Assembly: GCF_013116745.1 (NCBI RefSeq) | Contig: NZ_JABFOE010000009.1 | Coordinates: 62,001-126,000 of the forward strand | Direction of reading: 5' to 3' | DNA length: 64,000 nucleotides | DNA from: Arthrobacter sp. 260 | Lineage (GTDB): Bacteria; Actinomycetota; Actinomycetes; Actinomycetales; Micrococcaceae | Part shown: in pieces, positions 17,983-27,550 of the stretch | Numbering within the stretch: the stretch's first letter is position 1 | How the letters are laid out: each line of letters opens with the position of its first letter | Notes under the pieces: model-generated | Told to the model about the DNA's origin: nothing | Database searches by the model: none | The model's input: only the letters and a program-made list of their open reading frames with translations | Position numbers and translations under genes: made by a program

Positions 17983-19401
17983 ATGAGTGACTCACAGGAC
18001 TTTGACGTAATCGTGATTGGCGCCGGCGCTGTCGGCGAGAATGTGGCGGATCGTGTGGTGCAGGCTGGCCTCTCCGCGGCGCTGGTGGAATCCGAGCTGG
18101 TGGGTGGAGAGTGCTCCTACTGGGCGTGCATGCCGTCCAAGGCCCTCCTCCGCCCCGGGACCGCGTTGAAGGCCGCTTCGTCGGTCGCCGGATCGCGGGA
18201 GGCAGTCAGCGGCTCCCTCGATGCCCAAAAGGTCCTGGACCGTCGCACCGAATTCACCTCCAACTGGGACGATTCCTCGCAGGCCGTCTGGGTCAAGGAC
18301 AGCGGCATCACCCTGGTCCGGGGAACGGCGCGACTCACGGGTGAGCGGTTGGTTGAGGTGAGGGACAACGACGGCGACGTCACGCTTCTGACCGCACGCG
18401 TGGCAGTAGTGCTGGCCACCGGGTCCACCCCCACCACCCCACCCATTGACGGCCTGGACGCCATCGAGTTCTGGGGCACACGGGAAGCCACCTCCGCCAC
18501 CCAGGTGCCCGATTCCCTGGCAGTCCTGGGCGGCGGCGTCGCGGGCACCGAACTGGCCCAGGCCTTCGCCCGGTTGGGTGCGAAGGTCACCATCATTGCC
18601 CGGAGTGGGCTGCTTTCCAACTACCCGAAGCCAGCCGCCGATCTGGTTCGGGCGGGACTGGAAGACGACGGCGTCGTCGTCCTGACCGATACTGCCACCG
18701 AGTCCGTGCGGCAGGAGGCTGACGGTTCGGTCACGGTCACGCTGGGCGATGGCGAGACGGTGACCGCGGCGAAGCTCCTGGTCTCCACCGGCAGGCGCCC
18801 GGCGCTGGCCAATCTGGGCCTTGAGGACCTTGACCTCGACCCCGGGAAGCTGGTGACGGACCAGTCAGGCCGGGTGCAGGGCGCGGACTGGCTGTACGCC
18901 GTGGGCGACGCGGCGGGGAAAGTCCTGCTGACCCACCAGGGTAAGTACGAGGCCCGCATTACGGGCTCGGCAATCGCAGCCCGCGCGGCGGGAACCCTTG
19001 GGGACGCCGTCGAGGACTGGAGTCCTTACGCGTCAACAGCAAACCATTACGCAGTCCCCCAGGTGGTATTCACAGACCCCGAGATCGCTATGGCCGGGCG
19101 CACCATTGAACAGGCACGCGAAGCTGGTCTCACCGTCAGCGAGACCAGCCTGGAAATCGCCGTGGCCGGATCGGCCCTCCACTCGGATGGCTACCAGGGG
19201 TGGGCCCAGATGGTCGTCGACGAGGATCGGCGGATCCTCGTCGGAGTGACCTTCGCTGGGCCCGACGTGGCCGAGCTGCTGCATGCAGCCACCATTGCTA
19301 TTGCGGGCGAGGTCCCGCTGGACCGGCTCTGGCACGCGGTGCCCGCCTACCCGACCATCAGCGAGGTCTGGCTGCGCCTGCTCGAGAAGTACGGGCTCTA
19401 G
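17983..19401 (+). CDS. FAD-dependent pyridine nucleotide-disulfide oxidoreductase (Lpd/MerA-like)
   Basis: A 472-residue flavoprotein disulfide reductase. The FAD fold GAGAVGENVADR (12-23) is followed by the redox-active pair in GGECSYWACMPSK (CX4C, near residues 42-47), the NAD(P) fold GGGVAGTELAQAF near 186, the second FAD motif YAVGDAAG near 305, and a dimerisation domain. The C-terminus ends WLRLLEKYGL and lacks the usual HxxxxE pair of dihydrolipoamide dehydrogenases, having HAVPAYPTISE instead. It is probably a paralogue reducing another disulfide rather than the pyruvate dehydrogenase E3. AAGG precedes the ATG. It converges with the sixA-like gene with a 4-base overlap. Confidence 0.85.
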   Translation: MSDSQDFDVIVIGAGAVGENVADRVVQAGLSAALVESELVGGECSYWACMPSKALLRPGTALKAASSVAGSREAVSGSLDAQKVLDRRTEFTSNWDDSSQAVWVKDSGITLVRGTARLTGERLVEVRDNDGDVTLLTARVAVVLATGSTPTTPPIDGLDAIEFWGTREATSATQVPDSLAVLGGGVAGTELAQAFARLGAKVTIIARSGLLSNYPKPAADLVRAGLEDDGVVVLTDTATESVRQEADGSVTVTLGDGETVTAAKLLVSTGRRPALANLGLEDLDLDPGKLVTDQSGRVQGADWLYAVGDAAGKVLLTHQGKYEARITGSAIAARAAGTLGDAVEDWSPYASTANHYAVPQVVFTDPEIAMAGRTIEQAREAGLTVSETSLEIAVAGSALHSDGYQGWAQMVVDEDRRILVGVTFAGPDVAELLHAATIAIAGEVPLDRLWHAVPAYPTISEVWLRLLEKYGL

Positions 19402-19922
19402 GCCCGCCGCACCACGAAATCGGTCATGACCGCGTCGCGGCCATCCAGTTCGCTCCAGTGCCGGTCATGTTCCAGCACGGACAGCCCCGACGTCGGGTAG
19501 TGGGTAGCCATTTCCATCACCGCGTCCTCATCGGAGTCAGCTGAGGCCAACCGCATGGCCAGCTCCTGGACTCCCGGCATGTGGGTAATGACCAGGAGGC
19601 TGGTGACCGTTGCCGGCACGTGATTGATCAGTGCCAGGATCTCAGTGGCGGTCGCGGAGTAGAGACGGTCCTCAAGCTTGGGGGTGGGCGCCTTGTCGCC
19701 GAGTTCCTGGCAAATCCAGGTGCAGGTCTGGCGGGTCCGTAAAGCTGAGGAACAGAGGATGAGGTCCGGGACGGCGTCGTTCTCCACCATCCACCTGCCG
19801 GGCAGCGGTGCGTCCCGGTGGCCGCGCGAACTCAGGGGGCGCTCGAAGTCCTCCACGTTGCGGGGCCAGTCCGATTTGGCGTGCCGCAGCAGCATAAGTC
19901 GTTTCAGGTGATGGGATGCCAT
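19398..19922 (-). CDS. SixA-like histidine phosphatase
   Basis: A 174-residue protein of the histidine phosphatase superfamily, short branch, resembling phosphohistidine phosphatase SixA. The catalytic RHAKS motif is at residues 13-17, the second arginine block is SSALRTRQT near 58-66, and the second histidine is in VITHMPG near residue 112. SixA-type enzymes remove phosphate from phosphohistidine on signalling or PTS proteins; the partner here is unknown. A TAGACT box lies seven bases before the ATG, so the transcript may be leaderless. The stop overlaps the stop of the convergent oxidoreductase gene. Confidence 0.85.
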   Translation of the reverse strand: MASHHLKRLMLLRHAKSDWPRNVEDFERPLSSRGHRDAPLPGRWMVENDAVPDLILCSSALRTRQTCTWICQELGDKAPTPKLEDRLYSATATEILALINHVPATVTSLLVITHMPGVQELAMRLASADSDEDAVMEMATHYPTSGLSVLEHDRHWSELDGRDAVMTDFVVRRA

Positions 19923-19968
19923 GGCCTGAAGTCTATGGGGTGTGGCGGTGCCGACAGGACGCCAGGTT

Positions 19969-20012
19969 AAAACAGAAAGAGCGGCTTCCCGGCTCTCGCC
20001 CCGGGAAACCGC
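19969..20012 (-). terminator. Rho-independent terminator of the LAL regulator operon
   Basis: Arms 19981-19992 and 20001-20012 pair (GCGG-x-TTCCCGG) with one mismatch. Read on the minus strand the hairpin is followed by TCTTTCTGTTTT, a T-rich tail. Confidence 0.65.
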
Positions 20013-20265
20013 CCCGATCTGTGGGTCAGCGGTCGGTTTATCCGCTCGGTCGATGCTCTCCGCACTGGCGGAGACGGAGGCGGGGAGGTTCGTTGGGGAG
20101 TCCCTCAGCCGCCCCCGGCTCTATGCTTCAGTGCTGGTGTCTGCACCGACCTGGGAATTTCTTCCCTGAAAACAATGTATGCCGTGAATGGGCTACCTTC
20201 TCTACGCAGGTACTACCCGACTTTTCGTGGCGCTTACGTAGTTTTGGAAATCCGGCTGCGGGTAC
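20013..20265. other. Gene-free stretch after the LAL operon
   Basis: About 250 bases between the terminator and the stop of the LAL gene at 20266 (gene-free 19923-20265 overall). Reading frames across it have no family-like sequence. The right part (20160-20260) is less GC-rich than its surroundings. It is probably a long 3' untranslated region; I see no recognisable RNA. Confidence 0.4.
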
Positions 20266-22881
20266 CTAGCGATCCTGCTTGCCAATGTCCCTACGTGAGG
20301 ACAAACCCAGCTTCGTGAGGATGCTCTCCACGTGGCCATCGACGGTCCTGATTGACACTCCCTGCTCCTTCGCGATCTGCCGGGCGGTCTTTCCTGCGGC
20401 GACATCAGCGGCGACAACTGTCTCGCGGGGCGTGAGACGCGTGGCCTGGCGAAGCGCCGCCAGTTGTGGGTGCGCCCGCTGAAGCTCAGGATCGAGCTGG
20501 CCCAATAATTTCGAAGCGCTCCTGACCACCTTGCCATTCGAGCCAGCGGATTGGGTAAGGAGCACCCCTAGACAAACGGGAACCAGGAGTTCCTGGCCGT
20601 GGGCGAGGCAAAACTCGGCAGCACCAATCAGCCGGGCGGGATCTCCCTCGTCCAGCGCAGTCAACACTGTGTGCAGGCTTTGGGCACGGGGATCGGCCAG
20701 CCCGGTCGAACAAGTGATTGCCCTGGAGATGGCATCGGGCGCACCCGCCTGCACGCCCAGGACAGCTAGTTCGGTTCGGAGTTGGGGATTTGCCACCTCT
20801 GCCGTCATCTCGTTGCGCTGAGGGATCAACGCGGAATCGGGTGGTTCCCTGACCACCGCCATGTAGGCCTCGGCCAACAGCAGGCGTTCGGGAGGGCCCA
20901 GGTGAGTGAGACGTTCATACTCCGCGACGTACCCCTCAAGGCTGGGGTCTCCAATGAGCCAGGCTGTGTAGGCGGCCAGGGCGGTCGCCAGCGGCCTGAA
21001 CCGCTTGATATCCCTGCCCCGAAGCACCACCACTGCAGTCCGCAGGTGGACGAGGGCCGTCACCGGACGTCCCCGGCGCAGCTCGGTCAGGCCAACTACC
21101 AGCTCCCAAAAACCGATAAACCGTTTTACCCACGGGGCCCTGCCATGGGTGAGTTTGGCCTGGAGGGCCGCCAGGTCCTCCCAGAAGCCGCCGCCAGCCA
21201 ACAGGAACATGAGCCGCACCACCACGTACCCGCCGTAGTTCCGCAGCGGCTCTTCCTCGAGAATGATGTCCAGGGCCTGCGTAAACTCGGTGGCCGCGGC
21301 GCGAAGATCCCCCCGGCGGTAGTGCAGTTCGCCCGCGACGACATGCCAGCACATCGCCTCATTCGGATCATCGGGCGGACCGCCGGCTTCCACAACCGGT
21401 ACCTCCGGAATGGCGCCGCCAATGAGCTGCTGCAGGTCGCTGCCGAGCCGCATCATCAGCGTGCTCTCATAGACCTCTCCCGTCGAGGCCGCGGCGGACC
21501 GACGCCTGATTGCCTGGGCCAGCGTGGAGGCGCCCATCCCGGTGGCGAGATTGATCTGGAAGACAAAGTGGACCACCGAGGCAAGCACCTCCGGGCCTGG
21601 GTCCCCCATCAGGAGTCGGCGGAGGCGCGACAGGGCGAGGTCTGTCCGGCCGTCATAGAACTCGGTCCGCGCCCGCTGCACTTCGGCAGCTGCGACGATC
21701 CCTTCCTCGTCGACGGTCAGGTCAGAGGGGAGCAGTTGCAGCAGCAGTTCGGCGGTATCCGGTTGGTCTAGGCGGTTGGCCAGTGTGGCAGCGGTCAGGA
21801 CTTCCCGGTCGTCGACGGCCACTCCCACCGACAGCTTCCACATCACCCGGTGGATAACGCCAGGGGTATTGGAGAGGTCAGAGAGGTACTGGTTGACGTT
21901 CTCCCAGAGTCGCCGCGACCGGAAAGGTTCGATCCGCTGCCGGATGGCCGCTCCCAGAATGGGTGGGGAGGCCCGCAGCCAGATTTGCCCGGCGTCCTCC
22001 ACCCGGGTCAGTGCACCCTCCAGCAACAGGTCGTTCACCGTATTCACCCCCCACAGGTCCACGACCACCTCCACTGGAATCTGGTGGGCCAGGGCGACCG
22101 TCAGGAGAACATCGGTTTCCTGCTGACCGTAGTCGGCAATCAGGCTGAAGATCCTCTCAGCCATTCGATCGGTCAGGCTGAGCTCGCGGGGAAGTATCCA
22201 GACGCCGTCCCGGACCTCGATCAGGTGCTGCAGTTCCTCATCCCGGGAGACCATTTCCAGCAGGACCGGGCTTCCCCCGATCACGTCGCACACCAGGGTG
22301 CTGGAGAGCATCGGCAGCGTCGCTCCCAGGATGCTTCCGAAATACTCCCGGACATCTGCCGGGGAAAGTACCGGGATCTTGACCTCCTCGATGAAGCCGT
22401 CCGCCAGCGATAGTTCGAGGTCCAGCGGAAGCTGGCTGCGGGGTCCGCTCCGGATCAGCAGCCCAATCTCCGGTGACTCAGCCAGCCTGGTCAGGACGGC
22501 GATGCTCGACGAATCGAGGTGCTCGGGCCCCCGCACCACCACCACGCAACTCCCGCCCTCGGCCAGCCGCCTGATCCGGTCCCGGACGGCTGACAACACG
22601 TCAAGTTCCGACTGGAAGTTGACGTCAGGAGAATCAAGGAGGAGTGGGGCCAGCGGGGCGTACGCGACATCCGCGAAAGGTTCAGTGCCCTGCACGTTCA
22701 CCGTGCAGCCGGGCTCGGCGGACGCCAGGATGCGGGCGAGCAGGAAGTCTCCGCCGAAGACGGTGGAGGTGGTCAGGATCAGCCCACCCCCCTGGGCGGT
22801 CACCAATTCGCGCCCCGCTGCGTGAAGTACCTCGTCGAGAATGCTTCGCTTGAGGTGGTCAGCTCGGGGCTGGCTGGTCAT
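20266..22881 (-). CDS. Large LuxR-family (LAL-like) transcriptional regulator, degenerate ATPase
   Basis: An 871-residue regulator. The C-terminus is a LuxR/NarL helix-turn-helix (LTPRETVVAADVAAGKTARQ, then SIRTVDGHVESILTKLGL, near 808-862). The N-terminal third is arranged like an AAA/STAND ATPase, but the place of the P-loop reads TSTVFGGDFLLA and lacks the GKT/S signature, so nucleotide binding is doubtful. The middle is helical and TPR-like. Its ATG overlaps the stop of the upstream LAL gene in ATGA, so the two are translationally coupled and may act together. Targets are unknown. The gene ends 254 bases before a good terminator. Confidence 0.83.
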   Translation of the reverse strand: MTSQPRADHLKRSILDEVLHAAGRELVTAQGGGLILTTSTVFGGDFLLARILASAEPGCTVNVQGTEPFADVAYAPLAPLLLDSPDVNFQSELDVLSAVRDRIRRLAEGGSCVVVVRGPEHLDSSSIAVLTRLAESPEIGLLIRSGPRSQLPLDLELSLADGFIEEVKIPVLSPADVREYFGSILGATLPMLSSTLVCDVIGGSPVLLEMVSRDEELQHLIEVRDGVWILPRELSLTDRMAERIFSLIADYGQQETDVLLTVALAHQIPVEVVVDLWGVNTVNDLLLEGALTRVEDAGQIWLRASPPILGAAIRQRIEPFRSRRLWENVNQYLSDLSNTPGVIHRVMWKLSVGVAVDDREVLTAATLANRLDQPDTAELLLQLLPSDLTVDEEGIVAAAEVQRARTEFYDGRTDLALSRLRRLLMGDPGPEVLASVVHFVFQINLATGMGASTLAQAIRRRSAAASTGEVYESTLMMRLGSDLQQLIGGAIPEVPVVEAGGPPDDPNEAMCWHVVAGELHYRRGDLRAAATEFTQALDIILEEEPLRNYGGYVVVRLMFLLAGGGFWEDLAALQAKLTHGRAPWVKRFIGFWELVVGLTELRRGRPVTALVHLRTAVVVLRGRDIKRFRPLATALAAYTAWLIGDPSLEGYVAEYERLTHLGPPERLLLAEAYMAVVREPPDSALIPQRNEMTAEVANPQLRTELAVLGVQAGAPDAISRAITCSTGLADPRAQSLHTVLTALDEGDPARLIGAAEFCLAHGQELLVPVCLGVLLTQSAGSNGKVVRSASKLLGQLDPELQRAHPQLAALRQATRLTPRETVVAADVAAGKTARQIAKEQGVSIRTVDGHVESILTKLGLSSRRDIGKQDR

Positions 22882-25322
22882 GCACCGCCCGATTCTGCAG
22901 CATCATCGAGAGGCTGAAGCGCCTGCCGCAATTGCTCCCTCGTCGAAACTCCCAGCTTCCGGTATGCATTCTGCAGGTGACGCTCGGCGGTTCGGGGGGA
23001 AATTCCCAGCAGGGCCGCTATCTCTGAGTTCTTGCTGCGGGACACGGCAAGGTCGACCACCTGGCGCTCCCGACGCGTGAGCGCCGCGATCTCCGCTGGC
23101 AGGTCAAGGTGGAGCTCGGGCCCGGGGACCAGCTCTTGGGCGGCGCGCTGGACATCGGGCTGTCTGACCCTGCCCGCTGCACGCGATGCCAGAGTGGCGG
23201 CAACTCCCGACAACGCGGTGTTCCCCTGCCGGGCTGCTGCCTGCGCAGCCCTGACCAGGGTGATCGGTTCCCCGGTCAGCACGCCGTCGGCGAGCAGGCC
23301 CAACTGGCGGGCGAGCGGTCCGGTGGTTGATCTGGCGCACCGTTCGAGACGCTTGAGGTCCAGCTCATTGAAGCCGTGGTCGGGGGTGGCATCCGCGTTG
23401 TGCTGGCCCTGCGTCAACACCATGGATCCAAGCGCAAAAAGTTGCAGGCCCAACAGCCCGGACAGTCTCGGGTGACCCGCCAATTCCTTGAAGTCGGCGG
23501 CGACCCTGCCCTGGTCGTCCGGTTCAGCGAACAGGCCGGCGCACTGGGCAGTGAACCAGCCGAACATATCGGTGGGGGTCCGACCACCACGCTCGCCCCC
23601 GATCATCACGTCGCCTGGTTCCCGGGAAATCAGGCGTGGCAGCAGCAGCGTGGACTGTTCCCCGAAGAGGAGCCTCCCCGGGCGCCGCAGCACATTCTGG
23701 CCCAGGATGTCAGAGAGGCCGCGCCACTCACCATTGAGGAACAGCACCCGATAATGGGCGGTCTCCCCGATCTCCCGCACCACTGCGGAGCGCACGCTGC
23801 GGTACACCAGCCCGCATTCGATGGCGAGCAGGCGGGCCCGGGCCGGATCCCCGCAGACCGCGAAAGCCTCGGCGGCGAGCATGGTTACCAGGTAGCGGGC
23901 GTCCGGCCACGCGGGAAGGGTGATCGAGTGAAAGAGATCAAGCACAGCCCGGTACTCACCGGTGCGCCGCAGCACCAGCATTTGCGCCACGGTGTCGCCC
24001 GCCACCTCTTCCAGCGAAGCCTGGTGGGCTGCGAAGACAGACTGCACCAGTTCTCCGACCGCGGCCTCGTCCGCAACAGCTGCTGTGGACGACCCGGCGT
24101 CAGCGGCAGCCGCAGTCAGGACCTCCATGCCCTCCCCGGGCTGCCCGAGGAACCAGTGCGCTTCGGCCTGGACGCGCCGGGCTGGACCTGTCTGGGCTGT
24201 GACCGCCGAGGCAAGGTCGAGAGCTATCCGGGGCGAGTAGGCCCGCAGCGCGTCATCCGCTGCGGCCAGCAATGCCGAATCGTTCACTTCTATACCGCGC
24301 TGCAGTGCCCAGACGATATTGGCGCCGGGCGGCCGCACCCCGCGCTGCGCCATGCCGGGCTCAACAATCGTTGACCACACCTCGCGGCTCCGGTCATTAC
24401 CCAGGGTTTGCCGCAGGATGTGGGCGAGCCCCTTACTGTGCAGCCAGTAGGTGTTCCCGCCGTCACGCGCCTCGACCATGCCCTCACGTTGCAGGCGTTC
24501 GAGCGCCCTCATGTCGCAATGCTGGGCAAGCACGTCAATGTGAACGGATCCTGCGGCGGCGAGGATCTCCAGCGCGGCCCGCTCGGCGCTGTTGAGCCGT
24601 GACTGCAGTACGGCCAGACCGCTGCGCAGGGATCCGCTGGTGAATGGTTCGGCGTAGTGTGGTGTGGTCCGCCATCGTCCGTCGATCAGGGCGATGTTGC
24701 CGTTCTCCCGCGCGTGGGCGCACAGCATGGCCAGAATCCGGGCATTCCCCCGAGAGTGCGCGTGCAGGGAGTTCGCCACCGAGGTGGAGACCTCCCCACC
24801 CAAGACACGGGTGATCACTTCCCGCCCCTCGTCGACCGATAGGGGCGTCAGGGTCAGGGGTTCCATGGATCGGCTGTTGACCGCCGCGCGCAGTTCCGGG
24901 CTGTCATCGACCCGGTTGCAGGACACCAAAAGGGTGACCGATGACAGTCCGAGCACCATGGTGCATAGTGCCCGGCTCTCGGGGTCAAGGAAATCGAAAT
25001 TGTCGATCAGCAGGATGACAGGACGGTCGGTGGCAAGCTCCCGTAGCCTGGCCGAGAGCTGGGCGAAAACGGTCGCTGGGTGGAGGGTTGAACCCGGAGG
25101 CACCCGGACAAGATCTCCCAGCGCCAGGTAGGCGGTTCCGCTACCCCGGGGTGTCCCGCGTAGGCGGACAATGTGGCTGTCGGATTCAAGAGAGAGGGAT
25201 GCGACACGCAGAGATTCGGTTTTTCCGGACCCGAACTGTCCCTCGACGACCACCGAGACTCCATGCCGGAGGTAGTCTTCCAGCTGCTTCATCAACTGGC
25301 CTCGGGTGCTGTCCCCAGTCAT
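22878..25322 (-). CDS. LAL-type LuxR-family transcriptional regulator with intact P-loop
   Basis: An 814-residue large ATP-binding regulator of the LuxR family. The Walker A motif GQFGSGKT lies near residues 31-38 and the Walker B-like VILLIDNFDFLD near 105-116. A helical, TPR-like centre follows, then a C-terminal LuxR helix-turn-helix (LTRRERQVVDLAVSRSKNSE, then GISPRTAERHLQNAYRKLGV). LAL proteins sense an inducer and ATP and activate metabolic or secondary-metabolite genes; here no adjacent target is evident. The start is ATG 25322, with GGGGACA upstream; an in-frame TTG at 25334 is the alternative. It is first in a two-gene operon with the degenerate paralogue. Confidence 0.87.
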   Translation of the reverse strand: MTGDSTRGQLMKQLEDYLRHGVSVVVEGQFGSGKTESLRVASLSLESDSHIVRLRGTPRGSGTAYLALGDLVRVPPGSTLHPATVFAQLSARLRELATDRPVILLIDNFDFLDPESRALCTMVLGLSSVTLLVSCNRVDDSPELRAAVNSRSMEPLTLTPLSVDEGREVITRVLGGEVSTSVANSLHAHSRGNARILAMLCAHARENGNIALIDGRWRTTPHYAEPFTSGSLRSGLAVLQSRLNSAERAALEILAAAGSVHIDVLAQHCDMRALERLQREGMVEARDGGNTYWLHSKGLAHILRQTLGNDRSREVWSTIVEPGMAQRGVRPPGANIVWALQRGIEVNDSALLAAADDALRAYSPRIALDLASAVTAQTGPARRVQAEAHWFLGQPGEGMEVLTAAAADAGSSTAAVADEAAVGELVQSVFAAHQASLEEVAGDTVAQMLVLRRTGEYRAVLDLFHSITLPAWPDARYLVTMLAAEAFAVCGDPARARLLAIECGLVYRSVRSAVVREIGETAHYRVLFLNGEWRGLSDILGQNVLRRPGRLLFGEQSTLLLPRLISREPGDVMIGGERGGRTPTDMFGWFTAQCAGLFAEPDDQGRVAADFKELAGHPRLSGLLGLQLFALGSMVLTQGQHNADATPDHGFNELDLKRLERCARSTTGPLARQLGLLADGVLTGEPITLVRAAQAAARQGNTALSGVAATLASRAAGRVRQPDVQRAAQELVPGPELHLDLPAEIAALTRRERQVVDLAVSRSKNSEIAALLGISPRTAERHLQNAYRKLGVSTREQLRQALQPLDDAAESGGA

Positions 25323-25573
25323 TCTTGTCCCCAATGTGGCGTGTGCTTAACAGGGAACTGGCAGCTACTACCGCCTCTTTAAACACTGGCCCCCACGCCC
25401 GCCGGGCGCAGGGAATAGTGAAATCTTCCGCTTCTGCAGCCACTGGTTACCCGGCTCATCTTATCTATGCGGGCGATTGACTCCCAACAGTCGCCCCGAT
25501 GACAAGATGGTCGAAGGCTACCACTAACGACGGGGGTTTGGAACCCCTGCTCGGAGCCCTAGCGGTTGGTGTC

Positions 25574-26413
25574 CTAGATGGAGTATTCGGGGGCGGCCCA
25601 GACGATAACTTCGGGGTGCTCGTAGAACCGGTAACCCTGGCCCCGAACGGTGCGGACTGTGTTCGCGAGCCGGCCGAGCTTGGACCGGAGCCGACGAATG
25701 TGAACGTCGATTGTCCGTTCGTTGGGCACCTCTTCGGCGTTGCGCCACAACCCGCTCAGGAGTTCCTCGCGACCGACGGTGCGCGTCGCATTTTCGACGA
25801 GGTAATTGAGGAGTTCGAACTCCTTGAAGGTCAGGTTCAGGGTCTCACCGTCGAGGTGGACCTCGCGGCGGGACAAGTCGATCAGCACCCCGGTAGGACG
25901 AGGCGCGGCGGGCTGGGCAGGTGTCGCGGGTGCCCGGCGGGTGACTGTCGGATCACCGAGGGCCTGCCTGACGACGTCGATATCGCTCCCGACGGCGTCC
26001 GCCGGGGCAAGCGCGACTGCGGCGTGACTCTGGGCCTGCGGCACGAGGGACCGGACATGGGCCCTGACGTCCTGGGCCAGCTTGGTCAAGGTCGTCCCGT
26101 TCGCTGCGGCGGTTTCCTCGTTGAGCGCCACGTACAGGACAAAGCCGCGGGCCGTCGTGTCGCCGCTGACCGACTGGGGGCCGGGGATCCCGTTGGGCGT
26201 GACCACGGCGGTGGGTGCCGTGTCGGGGTGTGAGCCGTCGGCCGAGCCCGGCACCGCCTGAAGGGGCCGATATTTCGACGTCGGCTGGTCCTGTGTCGGG
26301 AGTTCACCGTAGGGGACGAAAGACGGTCGCGGCTGGTAGGAGCGGGCCTGAAGGATGGCGCGGCTCTGAGCGTTGCGGAGTGAGATGTGGACGTAACCAG
26401 ATGCTACTGACAT
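25574..26413 (-). CDS. Winged-helix (OmpR/PhoB-type) transcriptional regulator without receiver domain
   Basis: A 279-residue DNA-binding protein. The C-terminal 100 residues form a PhoB-type winged helix (LTFKEFELLNYLVENATRTV, ERTIDVHIRRLRSKLG, VRGQGYRF). The N-terminal half has no aspartate-containing receiver signature; it is low-complexity up to about residue 60, then a compact domain (GFVLYVALNEETAAANGTTL) of unknown function. It may therefore not be a two-component response regulator. The start is ATG 26413, because GAGG lies eight bases upstream; ATGs at 26446 and 26443 are alternatives. It is on the same strand as the LAL pair, 251 bases upstream of it. Confidence 0.82.
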   Translation of the reverse strand: MSVASGYVHISLRNAQSRAILQARSYQPRPSFVPYGELPTQDQPTSKYRPLQAVPGSADGSHPDTAPTAVVTPNGIPGPQSVSGDTTARGFVLYVALNEETAAANGTTLTKLAQDVRAHVRSLVPQAQSHAAVALAPADAVGSDIDVVRQALGDPTVTRRAPATPAQPAAPRPTGVLIDLSRREVHLDGETLNLTFKEFELLNYLVENATRTVGREELLSGLWRNAEEVPNERTIDVHIRRLRSKLGRLANTVRTVRGQGYRFYEHPEVIVWAAPEYSI

Positions 26414-26891
26414 ATTGCTTGCCTCTACGTGAATGGCCGTCATCACGGCACGAATGCGGGGGTGTGCCCGGTCGAGATGGCTTCAATGGAGCCCGCCGTT
26501 GGGCTAGGAGTGCGTACGGGTGGGGGTAAGCCGTTACGCGTGCATTCGACACCAGCGCGGCCCGCGGACAGGCTGGACGCCTGCTGTGGACGATGCGGCT
26601 GGGGATGCCGATGAGTGGGTAAACACGTTACTAATTATTGCACGTCACATTCCTTTACGCACAAGTAACAAAGCATTATTGGGCGTAGCGCTGCCCAAAA
26701 AGAGGTTGGACAGACTGTTCACGAATAACACTAAGTACACTGCGAATATCGTCTTCGTCCACATAAACAGCCTGAAACGCAACATTCGTCCAGAGCAGGC
26801 CCTGTCGACAGGAGGTGGTCGTCCCTTACGCAGGGATGGTCCGCCCACGGCATAGCCCCACCCGGGGCCATGGATTCCGGAGTGGAAGGGG
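26414..26891. other. Gene-free, partly A+T-rich stretch between upp and the winged-helix regulator
   Basis: No frame in these 478 bases reads like a protein family. Bases 26610-26790 are clearly richer in A+T than the rest of the window, with runs such as TTACTAATTATTG. A 12-bp palindrome CCTGTCGACAGG lies at 26801-26812. The stretch may be the long leader and control region of the regulator gene, or a remnant of foreign DNA. Confidence 0.4.
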
Positions 26892-26894
26892 CTA
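26853..26894 (-). terminator. Possible hairpin terminator of upp
   Basis: TAGCCCC (26853-26859) pairs with GGGGCTA (26888-26894), which contains the upp stop codon. There is no T tract, so this is weak. Confidence 0.3.
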
Positions 26895-27527
26895 GCCGAC
26901 CACGCCGTACAGACGGTCGCCAGCGTCACCGAGGCCCGGCACGATGTAGGCGTTTTCGTTGAGCTTCTCGTCAATAGAGGCCAGAACGATGGTGACGTTC
27001 GCGTCCTCGAGTTCGGCCTGCAGCGCTGCGAGTCCTTCCGGCGCAGCCAGCAGGCAGATGCAAGTGACATCTGCCGCGCCGCGTTTGAAGAGGAACTTGA
27101 TGGCTTCACGCAAGGTGCCGCCGGTAGCCAGCATCGGGTCCAGAACAAAGACCTGCCGCCCGGTCAGGTCATCGGGCAGCCGTTCGGCGTAGGTGATGGC
27201 TTCGAGGGTTTCCTCGTTGCGGGCCATGCCCAGGAATCCGACCTCAGCGGTGGGGACCAGCCGGGTCATTCCCTCCAGCATGCCCAGTCCCGCCCGCAGG
27301 ATCGGGACGACCAGGGGGGTGGGCTTCACGAGTCCGGTGCCGATGGCGGTAGTCACCGGAGTTTCAATCTCGACAGGCTCTACCCGGACGTTGCGGGTCG
27401 CCTCGTAGGCGAGCAACGTGACCAGCTCCTCTGTCAGCTGCCGGAACACGGGCGACGCAGTGTCCTTGTCCCGGAGGACTGTGAGTTTGTGGGCTACAAG
27501 GGGATGATCTACAACCAGTACGCGCAT
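26892..27527 (-). CDS. upp: Uracil phosphoribosyltransferase
   Basis: Cytoplasmic pyrimidine salvage enzyme: uracil plus PRPP gives UMP and pyrophosphate. The 211-residue protein matches the family along its whole length: [17 protein letters not shown] at the N-terminus, [12 protein letters not shown] near 74-85, and the PRPP loop DPMLATGGT near 129-137. The uracil-specific C-terminal segment is [21 protein letters not shown] box six bases before the ATG points to a leaderless mRNA. The gene diverges from tadA with only 23 bases between the two start codons. Confidence 0.97.
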   Translation of the reverse strand: MRVLVVDHPLVAHKLTVLRDKDTASPVFRQLTEELVTLLAYEATRNVRVEPVEIETPVTTAIGTGLVKPTPLVVPILRAGLGMLEGMTRLVPTAEVGFLGMARNEETLEAITYAERLPDDLTGRQVFVLDPMLATGGTLREAIKFLFKRGAADVTCICLLAAPEGLAALQAELEDANVTIVLASIDEKLNENAYIVPGLGDAGDRLYGVVG

Positions 27528-27539
27528 AGCTCAAAAGTA
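27528..27539 (-). promoter_or_regulatory. Leaderless promoter -10 box for upp
   Basis: TACTTT (27534-27539, minus strand), six bases, then ATG. It overlaps the -10 box of tadA by two bases. Confidence 0.55.
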
Positions 27540-27550
27540 TCATTGGGGGC
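27538..27550 (+). promoter_or_regulatory. Candidate -10 box for tadA
   Basis: TATCAT at 27538-27543, seven bases, then ATG 27551. The spacer contains GGGGG, which may act as a short Shine-Dalgarno sequence if transcription starts further upstream. Confidence 0.45.

Noticed and set aside
20013-20265. 6C RNA or another known structured RNA in the gap
   Set aside because: No pair of C-rich hairpin loops or other known motif could be seen.
26520-26855. 111-codon plus-strand frame in the A+T-rich gap
   Set aside because: No ribosome site, no recognisable sequence, and a composition break halfway through.
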